A DNA stretch of 64,000 nucleotides from Lachnospiraceae bacterium XBB2008 (GTDB lineage Bacteria; Bacillota; Clostridia; Lachnospirales; Lachnospiraceae). The notes beneath the pieces were generated by a model. The model ran no database searches and had not been told where the DNA came from. It saw nothing but the letters and a program-made list of their open reading frames with translations. A program made the position numbers and the translations under genes. This document shows, piece after piece, positions 36,825 through 45,399 of this stretch (positions are counted from its first letter, which is position 1; the number at the start of each line of letters is the position of its first letter). The stretch lies in contig FMVL01000009.1 of assembly GCA_900102235.1 (NCBI GenBank), forward strand, positions 62,001-126,000, given 5' to 3'.

Positions 36825-37613
36825 ATGGGAAACGTACAGTTACTCGATAAGACCCGCAAGATCGGAAAACTGTTGCACAACAACAATTCCGGTAAGGTGG
36901 TATTCGATGATATATGCAAGGTGCTTGGTGAAACCCTGGCATCGAATGTCATGGTCATAAGCCGTAAGGGCAAGATCCTCGGGCTTAGCCGTCATAGTGA
37001 TATTGACGCCATAGATGAGTATATATCCGGTGAAGTGGCTACTTTTATAGACTCTTCCTTAAACGACAGACTGCTTGCGATCCTTTCTACCAAGGAAAAC
37101 GTCAATCTTGCCACACTCGGATTTGAGAATACCGATACATCCAGATATCTGGCGATGGTAACTCCCATAGTCATATCCGGAGAAAGACTCGGTACACTTT
37201 TTCTCTACAAAGGTAACGAACAATACACTATTGATGATATAATATTATGTGAGTACGGTACTACGGTCGTGGGCCTCGAGATGCTTCGTGCGGTCAGCGA
37301 GGAAACGGCTGAGGAGGATCGCAAGATCGCGGTAGTGCAGGGCGCTATCTCATCGCTTTCCTTCACCGAGCTCGACGCCATAGTCAAGATCTTTGATGAA
37401 CTGAACGGCTTTGAGGGAATGATCGTAGCCAGCCGTGTGGCAGACAGGGCGGGCATTACCAGATCGGTCATAGTCAATGCACTCCGCAAGTTTGAGAGTG
37501 CCGGCGTCATAGAATCCAGATCTTCGGGTATGAAAGGAACATACATCAAGGTCACAAATGATGCCGTTTATGACGAACTGGACAAAGTGAGGGCGCGCGG
37601 CAGGATGAAATGA
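36825..37613 (+). CDS. codY: GTP- and branched-chain-amino-acid-sensing repressor CodY
   Basis: A 262-residue CodY. The N-terminal GAF domain (about 1-155) binds isoleucine/valine. The C-terminal winged helix (about 202-243: SRVADRAGITRSVIVNALRK) binds DNA, and the SSGMKGTYIKV wing is typical. CodY represses hundreds of genes in nutrient-rich conditions and in Bacillus also represses the fla/che operon, which lies directly downstream here. It is co-transcribed with topA and ended by a strong terminator, so the flagellar operon has its own promoter. Confidence 0.97.
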   Translation: MGNVQLLDKTRKIGKLLHNNNSGKVVFDDICKVLGETLASNVMVISRKGKILGLSRHSDIDAIDEYISGEVATFIDSSLNDRLLAILSTKENVNLATLGFENTDTSRYLAMVTPIVISGERLGTLFLYKGNEQYTIDDIILCEYGTTVVGLEMLRAVSEETAEEDRKIAVVQGAISSLSFTELDAIVKIFDELNGFEGMIVASRVADRAGITRSVIVNALRKFESAGVIESRSSGMKGTYIKVTNDAVYDELDKVRARGRMK

Positions 37614-37670
37614 ACTTAAGCCGCCCAAACAGCCAAGATAACGGATTAGGACAGTAGATATACTGTATGT

Positions 37671-37710
37671 AAAGGGACTTCAGAAACTGAAGTCCCTTTT
37701 GTGCTTTTTC
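37671..37710 (+). terminator. Strong terminator after codY
   Basis: A perfect 12 bp stem (37671-37682 with 37688-37699) with a 5 nt loop is followed by TTTT and a second T tract. It separates topA-codY from the flagellar operon. The 237 bp gap between codY and flgB holds this terminator, one GTTTACATAAT motif and the flgB promoter. Confidence 0.95.
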
Positions 37711-37739
37711 AGGACAGAAGGGCGCCACAACAATATGTG

Positions 37740-37750
37740 GTTTACATAAT
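37740..37750 (+). repeat. Dispersed motif GTTTACATAAT before the flagellar promoter
   Basis: The intergenic copy begins 51 bp upstream of the -35 box of the flgB promoter, a position suited to an activator or a distal operator. The flank TC after the motif matches the copies at 22502-22512. Confidence 0.55.
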
Positions 37751-37790
37751 CAAACAACACTACATCTTGTGCTTTTTTGGCTAAAAGCCC

Positions 37791-37818
37791 TTGAAGTTTG
37801 TACTAAATAATCTATAAT
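37791..37818 (+). promoter_or_regulatory. Sigma-A-type promoter of the flagellar operon
   Basis: TTGAAG, a 16 bp spacer and a perfect TATAAT, 33 bp before the flgB start. No sigma-28 consensus was seen here, so the operon is expected to be driven by the housekeeping factor. No CodY-box-like palindrome was recognised nearby. Confidence 0.75.
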
Positions 37819-37850
37819 GGTAGTGTGTATATTTATGGAGGAGTATGCCT

Positions 37851-38249
37851 ATGAGTACACTGATTGACACTCATGCGTTTGATTACATCGACGTTCTGGA
37901 CAAGGCGGCGGATGCTTCGTGGCTCAGAAACGAAGCGATCGCGAACAACATCGCCAACGTGGATACGCCGTATTATAAGCGTCAGGATGTGAACTTTGAA
38001 GATGCCCTTAACCAGGCTCTTAAATGGACGCATATGGCCGATCTTGACCGCCAGGTTCATAACGTCAGCAAGAGACGTCTTTCCGTAGGCACCTATACGG
38101 ATGAGACCGGGTACAGCTATCGTGTGGACGGCAACAACGTGGACCTGGATACCGAGGGCGCGGAACTTGCCGCAAACCAGATCAAGTATAACGGGATCTC
38201 GAATGCCATCAAGGCAGAGTTTCAGAATCTCAGAACGGTCATCAAGTAA
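37851..38249 (+). CDS. flgB: Flagellar basal-body rod protein FlgB
   Basis: A 133-residue proximal rod protein, first gene of the flagellar operon. The N-terminal rod motif RNEAIANNIANVDTPYYKRQDVNF is a family hallmark (in part: ANNIANVDTPYYK). The last helix (YNGISNAIKAEFQNLRTVI) forms the coiled-coil partner. The ATG at 37851 was chosen because it is 7 nt after GGAGGAG, while the ATG at 37845 is too close to that site. It is exported by the flagellar secretion system without a cleaved signal. Confidence 0.94.
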   Translation: MSTLIDTHAFDYIDVLDKAADASWLRNEAIANNIANVDTPYYKRQDVNFEDALNQALKWTHMADLDRQVHNVSKRRLSVGTYTDETGYSYRVDGNNVDLDTEGAELAANQIKYNGISNAIKAEFQNLRTVIK

Positions 38250-38262
38250 GGAGGTGTGAGAT

Positions 38263-38709
38263 ATGAGCATATTTAATTCATTTGACATAAATGCTTCCGG
38301 TCTGACCGCTCAGCGTTTCAGGATGGATATCATATCCGAGAACGTTGCGAATGCCAACACCACCCGTACCGAGGACGGTACTCCTTATGTGCGCAAGGTT
38401 GTGACCTTTGAGGAAAAAGGAGAAGCGAAGGCTTTCTCACGTATTTTCCACAGCGCGCTCAATAACCGCAAACAGGGCGGAGTAAAAGTCGGCGGAGTGT
38501 ATGAGGATACCTGGACTCAGGCCAACATGGTATATGATCCTTCTCATCCCGATGCCGATGAGAACGGATATGTGACTTATCCCAACGTCAACATCGTGAC
38601 GGAGATGACCAACCTGATAGATGCCAGTCGTTCCTATGAGGCCAATGCTACCGCTTTCCAGGCATCCAAGTCGATAGCTACCAGAGGCCTTGATATGGGC
38701 AACACCTGA
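38263..38709 (+). CDS. flgC: Flagellar basal-body rod protein FlgC
   Basis: A 148-residue rod protein. Its N-terminal motif FDINASGLTAQRFRMDIIS followed by ENVANANTTRTEDG, and the C-terminal TEMTNLIDASRSYEANATAF, place it in the FlgC family. It stacks on FlgB and FliE in the proximal rod. A strong AAGGAGG precedes the ATG, 13 bp after flgB. Confidence 0.96.
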   Translation: MSIFNSFDINASGLTAQRFRMDIISENVANANTTRTEDGTPYVRKVVTFEEKGEAKAFSRIFHSALNNRKQGGVKVGGVYEDTWTQANMVYDPSHPDADENGYVTYPNVNIVTEMTNLIDASRSYEANATAFQASKSIATRGLDMGNT

Positions 38710-38729
38710 TGAAAGGAGTGTGATGGGCT

Positions 38730-39071
38730 ATGCCTATGGTAAGTGATGCTATAGATATAACACAGCTTCGTAACATTTCCTCCAATGCGGTCAGGAAGGT
38801 TGCAAAACAGGCACCGACCAATTCGATCGATGCTTATAACGGTAATAATTTCAGTGACCTGCTCGGAACGGCGATGGATAATCTGTCCGTGACGAACGGG
38901 TATCTGTCGGATATGGAGGACGAGGAGATCAAGTGGTCTCTCGGAGAATCCAAGAATACGCATGACCTGACCATTGCGATACAGAAAGCGAGTACCGCAC
39001 TGCAATACACCGTGGCCGTGCGGGACAGAGTACTTGAAGCTTATAAAGAACTTATGAATATGCAGATCTAA
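38730..39071 (+). CDS. fliE: Flagellar hook-basal body complex protein FliE
   Basis: A 113-residue FliE, the junction between the MS ring and the rod. The C-terminal half is typical: NNFSDLLGTAMDNLS, then THDLTIAIQKASTALQ and YTVAVRDRVLEAYKELMNM. Starts at 38730 and 38736 are both possible; AGGAG ends at 38718. Standard position between flgC and fliF. Confidence 0.95.
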   Translation: MPMVSDAIDITQLRNISSNAVRKVAKQAPTNSIDAYNGNNFSDLLGTAMDNLSVTNGYLSDMEDEEIKWSLGESKNTHDLTIAIQKASTALQYTVAVRDRVLEAYKELMNMQI

Positions 39072-39093
39072 AGGTGATCGATGAGGAGTGACC

Positions 39094-40698
39094 ATGGCTG
39101 AGAGATTGAGAGCGATCTGGGCTAGGATACAGGAATGGTGGAACAGGTTTACCACCAGACAGAAGACGATCATCATAGTCGTTGCGGCTGTGGTGCTGAT
39201 CGCCATCGGTATCCTGATAGCTGTTTTGACCAGGGATAAATACGTAACGATCTTCGTGGCTGAGACCACGGAGGAAACGAATGCCGTAACCGCCATCCTC
39301 GAGGAGAATTCCATCACAAACAAGGTATCCGATGACGGACTCAGCGTGATGATACTTGAGGAGGATCAGGCACAGGCCAATCTCCTTCTGGGTTCCAACA
39401 GTTTCAAATCGAGTGCATACAGCATAGATAACGTTACGGACGGCGGCATATCCACGACTGAGGCCAATACCCAGCGTAAGTATGTGCTTTATCTTGAGAG
39501 CCGTCTTGAGAACGATTTCATATCCGATTTTGAAGCGATCAAATCGGCACATGTGGAACTGCACATACCTACGGACGACGGAACACTGATCGCCAAGCAG
39601 GAGGAGGCGAGTGCTTCCATCCTTCTGGATCTGGAGGAAGAGTTTACCCCTGAACAGGCTTCATATCTGGCACGTGCGGTAGCGACAGCGATCGGAAACG
39701 AGTCGACCAACAATATCGTGATCATGGACAATCAGGGCAACATGCTCTTCTCCGGTGAGGATAACTATTCCACAGCCGGCACGACCGGTTCGCAGCTGAC
39801 CGTCAAGTCACAGGCCGAGACCGCCGTGAAGAATGAGGTCCGCTCCGTTCTGCTCGGAACCAAGGAGTTCGATGAGGTTGAAGTCGCATGTACTCTGATC
39901 ATGGATTTTTCGACCAGAGAGGATACCGATCATACATATACACCCGCGGAAGGTCAGAAACAGGGTGTTCTTGCGCATGAAGAGACTTATGCCTCCGACA
40001 GTGCGAACAGCGGCGGCGGAGTCCCCGGTACGGATTCCAACACCGAGAATGACACGACATATGTTATCCAGGACAACAGCAGGAGCAATTCTTCCGTCAG
40101 TGAGGAACTCAGGGATTATCTGCCCAACGAGCATATCACCGTGACGACCACTCCCGCCGGCCTCATCGATTACACCCAGTCTTCGATAGCGCTTACGGCG
40201 ATACAGTACAACATCATCCGCGAAGAGGATGCCGAGACTCAGGGCCTTCTTGACGGCATCACATGGGAAGAGTATAAGCTCGCCAATAACACCAGGACGA
40301 AACTTGATGTTGAAGATGATCTTGTGGATGTGGTTTCCAAGGCTACAGGCATTCCCGTAGCCAGGATCGCTTTTGCAGCTTATTCACAGAACGTATTTTT
40401 TGACAAGGAAGGCTCGACGTTCAGCGTGACCGATTTCGTTCAGATAGCGCTGATCATCGTCATACTTGCACTGCTCGCGTTCGTAGTGCTCAGAAGTATG
40501 CAGAGAGAGAAAGAGGAGGCACCTCAGGAGGAACTTTCCGTGGAAGACCTTTTGCAGTCAACTCCCGAGACCGAGCTTGAAGATATAGCCATGGAAGACG
40601 AGTCTGAGACCAAAAAGGCCATCAGTAAGTTTGTGGAAGACAATCCCGAAGCGGCGGCACTTTTGCTTCGCAACTGGCTGAATGAGGAATGGGGATAA
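39094..40698 (+). CDS. fliF: Flagellar MS-ring protein FliF
   Basis: A 534-residue MS-ring protein. The first membrane helix is at about 24-46 and the second near 455 (VQIALIIVILALLAFVVL). Between them is the ring-building domain with DDGLSVMILEEDQAQA and KYVLYLESRLENDF, and an extended linker. The C-terminal acidic tail (about 480-534) is the FliG-binding region. ATG at 39094 lies 5 nt after GAGGAG; a GTG two codons earlier is the alternative. It is the platform on which the C ring and export gate are built. Confidence 0.94.
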   Translation: MAERLRAIWARIQEWWNRFTTRQKTIIIVVAAVVLIAIGILIAVLTRDKYVTIFVAETTEETNAVTAILEENSITNKVSDDGLSVMILEEDQAQANLLLGSNSFKSSAYSIDNVTDGGISTTEANTQRKYVLYLESRLENDFISDFEAIKSAHVELHIPTDDGTLIAKQEEASASILLDLEEEFTPEQASYLARAVATAIGNESTNNIVIMDNQGNMLFSGEDNYSTAGTTGSQLTVKSQAETAVKNEVRSVLLGTKEFDEVEVACTLIMDFSTREDTDHTYTPAEGQKQGVLAHEETYASDSANSGGGVPGTDSNTENDTTYVIQDNSRSNSSVSEELRDYLPNEHITVTTTPAGLIDYTQSSIALTAIQYNIIREEDAETQGLLDGITWEEYKLANNTRTKLDVEDDLVDVVSKATGIPVARIAFAAYSQNVFFDKEGSTFSVTDFVQIALIIVILALLAFVVLRSMQREKEEAPQEELSVEDLLQSTPETELEDIAMEDESETKKAISKFVEDNPEAAALLLRNWLNEEWG

Positions 40699-40721
40699 AG
40701 GATTAGGAGTTAGCATAAGCG

Positions 40722-41735
40722 ATGGCTAAGTTAAACGACGAAATGAGCGGCCTTCAGAAGGCTGCGATACTTCTGATAGCGTTGGGGCCCGAGAAATCGG
40801 CCCTCATATTCAAGCACCTCAAGGAAGAGGAAATTGAGGAACTTACGCTTGAGATAGCCAATACCAGAAGTATCACCCCACAGATCAAGGAAGATGTGAT
40901 CAACGAATTCTATCAGGTATGTCTTGCCCAGCAGTATATCGCCGAGGGTGGTATTTCCTATGCGAAGGAACTCCTCGAGAAATCGTTCGGCGAAGACCGT
41001 GCAAAAGACGTTATCGGCAAACTTACCGCATCGCTTCAGGTTAAGCCGTTCGAGTTCATACGAAAGACCGATGCATCACAGCTGCTCAACTTTATCCAGG
41101 ACGAGCATCCTCAGACCATCGCCCTCATTCTTTCATACCTGTCACCGGCTCAGGCTGCATTGATCATCAGCTCTCTCCATCCGGACAGACAGGCGGATGT
41201 TGCCAAGAGAATAGCGGTCATGGACAGGACTTCACCCGAAGTCATCAAAGAGGTCGAGAAAGTTTTGGAATCGAAACTGTCAAGCCTGGTAAACCAGGAT
41301 TACACGATCATCGGCGGTGTCGACAGCGTAGTAGAGATACTGAACACTGTAGACCGTGGTACAGAGAAGCACATCATGGAGACTCTGGAGATAGAGGAAC
41401 CGGAACTTGCGGACGAGATCAGGCGCAAGATGTTCGTATTCGAGGATATCCTTCTTCTGGACAACAGAGCTATTCAGAGAGTGCTGCGTGATGTTGAGAA
41501 CAACGATCTGGGCATCGCGCTCAAGGGTGCAAATCAGGAAGTTCAGAATGCGATATTCGACAACCTGTCCAAGCGTCTTGCATCCATGATCAAAGAGGAT
41601 ATGGAATTCATGGGACCTGTGCGTATGAAGGATGTTGAAGAAGCACAGCAGAAGATAGTTAATGTAATACGTAAGCTGGAGGATTCCGGCGAGATCGTAA
41701 TATCAAGAGGCGGAGGCGACGAGATAATTGTCTAG
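40722..41735 (+). CDS. fliG: Flagellar motor switch protein FliG
   Basis: A 337-residue C-ring protein linking FliF to FliM and contacting MotA. The N-terminal LQKAAILLIALGPEKSA and HLKEEEIEELTLEIA, the middle DEHPQTIALILSYL with the EHPQ motif, and the C-terminal torque helix (LLDNRAIQRVLRDVEN, GPVRMKDVEEAQQKIV) are all present. Full length. AGGAG precedes the start. It overlaps fliH by 8 bp. Confidence 0.97.
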   Translation: MAKLNDEMSGLQKAAILLIALGPEKSALIFKHLKEEEIEELTLEIANTRSITPQIKEDVINEFYQVCLAQQYIAEGGISYAKELLEKSFGEDRAKDVIGKLTASLQVKPFEFIRKTDASQLLNFIQDEHPQTIALILSYLSPAQAALIISSLHPDRQADVAKRIAVMDRTSPEVIKEVEKVLESKLSSLVNQDYTIIGGVDSVVEILNTVDRGTEKHIMETLEIEEPELADEIRRKMFVFEDILLLDNRAIQRVLRDVENNDLGIALKGANQEVQNAIFDNLSKRLASMIKEDMEFMGPVRMKDVEEAQQKIVNVIRKLEDSGEIVISRGGGDEIIV

Positions 41736-42639
41736 TAACCTGGTTAAGTTTTACAACACGACGCCTCAGGAAGAGACCAAGGTCATTGATTCCAACAGCC
41801 TGGTAGAGATCAAACTCAAGGAAGTAGCGGCAAGAGCATCGAGAAAGAAAGCGGCACCGCCGCCTCCGAGCGGGGAAGCCCTGATAGCAGGAGAAAACGC
41901 CGAGGCGGGCTTTGTGGAGGGACTCTCTGCCGATATGGTCGAAGCCCTGCTTACCGACGGCGATGAAGAAAGCAATGTCATCAAAGCCATTGATCCTTCG
42001 GAAGAGGCTGAACATATCCGGCTGGCGGCCAAACAGGAAGCCGATGAGATAGTAGCCACGGCCGAGCAGCTCGCAAGAGAGTACAAGGAAAACAGCCGTC
42101 GTGAGGCTGAGATAGAATGCATGCGCATCAAGACCGATGCCAAGCAGGAAGGATACCAGGACGGTCTTGTCCAGGCACAGGACGAGTATGCGGCGCGCAT
42201 GCAGGAACTTGAGATGAAGGAGCAGGAACTCCTTCAGAATTTTGATGCGATGTGCAGCGAACTGGAACCGCAGTTCATCAGCGTCATAACGAGCATATAC
42301 GAGAGAATATTCAATGTTGAACTCGGGGCTTATGAGCCGATCCTGGCTCAGCTTGTGGCAAACGCCATACGCGGTGTCGAGAGCAGCAAGACATACATAG
42401 TACATGTTTCAAAAGAGGATTATGCGGATATAAGCGATGCCCACAGAGGCCTGCTCGAAGAAGCAGCTCCCGGCTGCCAGGTAGAGATCATAGAGGATGT
42501 GGGTCTAAACCGCAACCAGTGCATGCTGGAGACCGAGAACGGCATATTTGATGTCGGACTCGATACCCAACTGACCGAGCTCAGAAATAAACTGATGATA
42601 CTCAGCTTTGATCCGAGCGGATCCGCACCGGAGGGCTGA
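41728..42639 (+). CDS. fliH: Flagellar export ATPase regulator FliH
   Basis: A 303-residue FliH. The N-terminal part binds the C ring, the central part (about 95-170) is a long charged coiled coil, and the C-terminal domain (about 175-290) resembles V-ATPase subunit E. FliH holds FliI and regulates its ATPase. The start is TTG at 41728, inside the fliG end; GGAGG 11 nt upstream is the probable ribosome site. The sequence is weakly conserved, so the call rests on position plus the coiled-coil layout. Confidence 0.88.
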   Translation: MSSNLVKFYNTTPQEETKVIDSNSLVEIKLKEVAARASRKKAAPPPPSGEALIAGENAEAGFVEGLSADMVEALLTDGDEESNVIKAIDPSEEAEHIRLAAKQEADEIVATAEQLAREYKENSRREAEIECMRIKTDAKQEGYQDGLVQAQDEYAARMQELEMKEQELLQNFDAMCSELEPQFISVITSIYERIFNVELGAYEPILAQLVANAIRGVESSKTYIVHVSKEDYADISDAHRGLLEEAAPGCQVEIIEDVGLNRNQCMLETENGIFDVGLDTQLTELRNKLMILSFDPSGSAPEG

Positions 42640-42641
42640 AA

Positions 42642-43955
42642 GTGCAACCGGTCATAGATTTCGCGAAATACGAAAAGGTTCTTGACGAGCCTCTGATCCG
42701 CAATATGGGACGGGTCGAAAACGTCATAGGCTTAAGCATTGAGTCCAAGGGACCCGAAGCCAAGCTTGGCGACCTGTGCAAGATCTATACCGGATCGGAT
42801 GATGAATTCATATATGCCGAGGTGATAGGGTTTAAGGACAGGAAGACTCTGCTTAGCCCGTATCAGGCCACCGACGGTATATCCATAGGCTGTAAGGTCG
42901 AGAACACCAATGCCCCGCTAATGGTCACGGTTTCCGACAAGCTTCTCGGACATGTTCTGGACAGCTTGGGGAATTGCGAGGAACTCGGATTTATAGAGGG
43001 CCCCAGAGTGGAGGTGGACACGCAGGCCATGGATGCCATGGACCGTGTGGTCATAGACGAGGTCCTCTCACTCGGCGTAAAAGCGGTGGACGGACTGTTG
43101 ACCATAGGCAAGGGCCAGCGTATCGGAATATTTGCAGGCTCGGGCGTGGGCAAGTCCACGCTGATGGGCATGTTTGCACGTAATACCAACGCCGATATCA
43201 ATGTGATCGCCCTGATCGGCGAGCGTGGCAGGGAGGTCAAGGAGTTCATAGAAAGAGACTTAGGCCCCGAAGGCATGGCCAGGTCGGTCGTTGTAGTCGC
43301 GACCAGCGACAGGACGGCACTTGAACGTAAAAAAGCGGCGATGACGGCTACTGCTATCGCGGAGTATTTCAGGGATCAGGGCAGGGATGTCCTGTTGATG
43401 ATGGATTCCCTTACACGTTTTTCCATGGCTCAGAGAGAGATCGGTCTGGCCAGTGGCGAACCCCCTGTTTCCAGAGGTTATCCGCCGAGCGTATACTCTC
43501 AGATGCCCAGGCTCCTGGAGCGTGCAGGCAAGAATTCCAAAGGATCGATCACGGGGCTGTATACGGTACTCGTGGACGGCGATGATTTTAACGAACCCAT
43601 CACCGATACCGCCAGAGGAATACTGGACGGGCATATAGTTCTGGACCGTAAACTTGCCCAGAAAAACCATTATCCGGCAATAGACGTGCTGGCTTCCGTA
43701 TCGAGGTGCATGTCCGGTCTGGTCTCCAAGGAGCATAAGCGCTATGCGGGCAAGCTTAAGAGCACGATGGCCACTTATCGCGAGGCTGAGGATCTGATCA
43801 ATATCGGAGCATACAAATCCGGATCGAATCCCGATATCGACTATTCGATCAGAATGAACGGGCCGATCAATGAGTTCCTGTGTCAGGAAACGGACGAAAA
43901 ACTGACCTTCGAAGACGCATACGAACAGCTTGCCCGGATGTTTGCCGAAGAGTAG
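42642..43955 (+). CDS. fliI: Flagellum-specific ATPase FliI
   Basis: A 437-residue export ATPase related to the F1 beta subunit. Walker A is GIFAGSGVGKST; then IGERGREVKEF and LLMMDSLTRFSMAQREIGL with the Walker B aspartate. SRGYPPSVYSQMPRLLERAG is the type III secretion ATPase signature (17-residue core GYPPSVYSQMPRLLERA). It powers or gates secretion of rod, hook and filament subunits. It starts with GTG after GGAGGG, 2 bp behind fliH. Confidence 0.98.
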   Translation: MQPVIDFAKYEKVLDEPLIRNMGRVENVIGLSIESKGPEAKLGDLCKIYTGSDDEFIYAEVIGFKDRKTLLSPYQATDGISIGCKVENTNAPLMVTVSDKLLGHVLDSLGNCEELGFIEGPRVEVDTQAMDAMDRVVIDEVLSLGVKAVDGLLTIGKGQRIGIFAGSGVGKSTLMGMFARNTNADINVIALIGERGREVKEFIERDLGPEGMARSVVVVATSDRTALERKKAAMTATAIAEYFRDQGRDVLLMMDSLTRFSMAQREIGLASGEPPVSRGYPPSVYSQMPRLLERAGKNSKGSITGLYTVLVDGDDFNEPITDTARGILDGHIVLDRKLAQKNHYPAIDVLASVSRCMSGLVSKEHKRYAGKLKSTMATYREAEDLINIGAYKSGSNPDIDYSIRMNGPINEFLCQETDEKLTFEDAYEQLARMFAEE

Positions 43956-43981
43956 CCCCTTACCGGAACGGGTAGATACAT

Positions 43982-44428
43982 ATGGCTGTATTCAGATACA
44001 GACTTCAGAATATACTGAATATCAAAGAACAGCTTAAAACTCAGGCTGAGATGGAGTTTGGCTTTGCACAGGCCAAACTGAACGAGGAAGAGGAGAGGCT
44101 GAGACTCCTTAAGGAACGGAGAGAGGGGTACATCGAAGAAGGACGCCGGATGCGCATGGAAGTGCTCGATGTCCGGAAACTCGCAGAGAACGAGAGATCC
44201 GTCAAAGCGATGGATGAGTTTGTCGAAGGCCAGAGAGAGAATGTCAGACTGGCCGAGAGGGCGGTCGAAGCCGCCAGAGCGAAACTCACCGAAGCAATGA
44301 AAGAAGTCAAGATCCAGGAGAAACTCAGAGAGCAGGCTTTTGAAGCTTTTCTTGAAGAACAGAAAGTTGCGGAAGCCAAAGAGATAGATGAACTTGTCAG
44401 TTACCGTTACGGGCAAAAAGGAAGTTAA
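43982..44428 (+). CDS. fliJ: Flagellar export chaperone FliJ
   Basis: A 148-residue, almost entirely coiled-coil protein. The N-terminal MAVFRYRLQNILNIKEQLK is characteristic of FliJ. It fits the FliI ring like the gamma stalk of F1 and escorts chaperones to the export gate. It sits between fliI and the YlxF-like gene, the standard Firmicute order. Confidence 0.9.
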   Translation: MAVFRYRLQNILNIKEQLKTQAEMEFGFAQAKLNEEEERLRLLKERREGYIEEGRRMRMEVLDVRKLAENERSVKAMDEFVEGQRENVRLAERAVEAARAKLTEAMKEVKIQEKLREQAFEAFLEEQKVAEAKEIDELVSYRYGQKGS

Positions 44429-44433
44429 GACAG

Positions 44434-45312
44434 ATGGCTGATGAAGCGGTATTAGATCCCGAAGAAGAGAAAAAACAGATACGGGAAGAAAAGAAAGCTC
44501 TGAAAAAAGAGCAGAAAGCAGCTCAAAAGGAAGCCAAAGCCAGAGCCAAGGAGATAGCCAAGCGTGAAGACGAACTCGATGACGATGACGCGGGCGGTTT
44601 ATCGATAGCCATGGTCACTATCATCATAATAGTGATCTGGATCGCCATCCTTGCACTATTGATCAAACTGGATGTGGGCGGACTGGGCTCTACCGTAATG
44701 CGCCCTCTGATCAAGGACGTTCCTGTTCTTAATGCGATACTTCCCGCCGAATCAAGCCTCGGCAGTAATCTGGAGACTACCGCCGAAGAAGATCCTTACA
44801 TGGGATTCACTTCACTCGATGAGGCTGTGGCTTATATCAGACAGCTGGAGCGCGAGATGTCCGAAATGCAGAACAACTCCGGCAACGACTCCGCACGTGT
44901 GGAAGCTCTGGAAGCCGAGATAGAGAGGCTTCAGACTTTCGAAAAGGCTCAGGTGGAGTTCCAGCGCATCAAGGATGAATTCTACAACGAAGTCATATAT
45001 GCCGAGAACGGACCGGGCATAGAACAGTACAAGAAATACTACGAATCCATAGATCCCGAGAAAGCGGAAGCGCTGTATCAGCAGGTCATCATGCAGGTTG
45101 AGAAAGATAAGGAGATGGAGGATTATGTGGCTGCATATTCGGCCATGAAGCCGAAGGAAGCCGCCAAGATATTCGAAGCCATGACCGATAATCTTGCTTT
45201 GGCAGCCAGGATCCTCGAAAATATGGACTCCGACAGCCGCGGTAAGATACTTGGTGCCATGGATCAGGATGTGGCTGCAAAGATAACGAAATTAATGGAT
45301 CCCGAAGGTTAA
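44434..45312 (+). CDS. YlxF/MotE-like flagellar protein
   Basis: A 292-residue protein with a very basic, lysine-rich N-terminus (about 10-45), one membrane helix (about 58-80), an extracellular coiled coil (about 125-190) and a C-terminal MgtE-N/MotE-like domain (MKPKEAAKIFEAM, then RGKILGAMDQDVAAKITKLM). This layout and its place between fliJ and fliK match Bacillus YlxF. Members may assist stator or export-gate stability; the exact role is not settled. Confidence 0.83.
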   Translation: MADEAVLDPEEEKKQIREEKKALKKEQKAAQKEAKARAKEIAKREDELDDDDAGGLSIAMVTIIIIVIWIAILALLIKLDVGGLGSTVMRPLIKDVPVLNAILPAESSLGSNLETTAEEDPYMGFTSLDEAVAYIRQLEREMSEMQNNSGNDSARVEALEAEIERLQTFEKAQVEFQRIKDEFYNEVIYAENGPGIEQYKKYYESIDPEKAEALYQQVIMQVEKDKEMEDYVAAYSAMKPKEAAKIFEAMTDNLALAARILENMDSDSRGKILGAMDQDVAAKITKLMDPEG

Positions 45313-45399
45313 GAGATGTTATTCCGGATCCGATATAATAAATGTATGGGGCGATACTGACCATACAAAGCACATTGAAAAGTACAAAGGAGGAACCAA

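Noticed and set aside
37740-37750. GTTTACATAAT as a -35 box
   Set aside because: TTTACA resembles TTGACA, but no -10 box lies 16-18 bp downstream here or at the other copies, and at 58318 the ribosome site follows directly.
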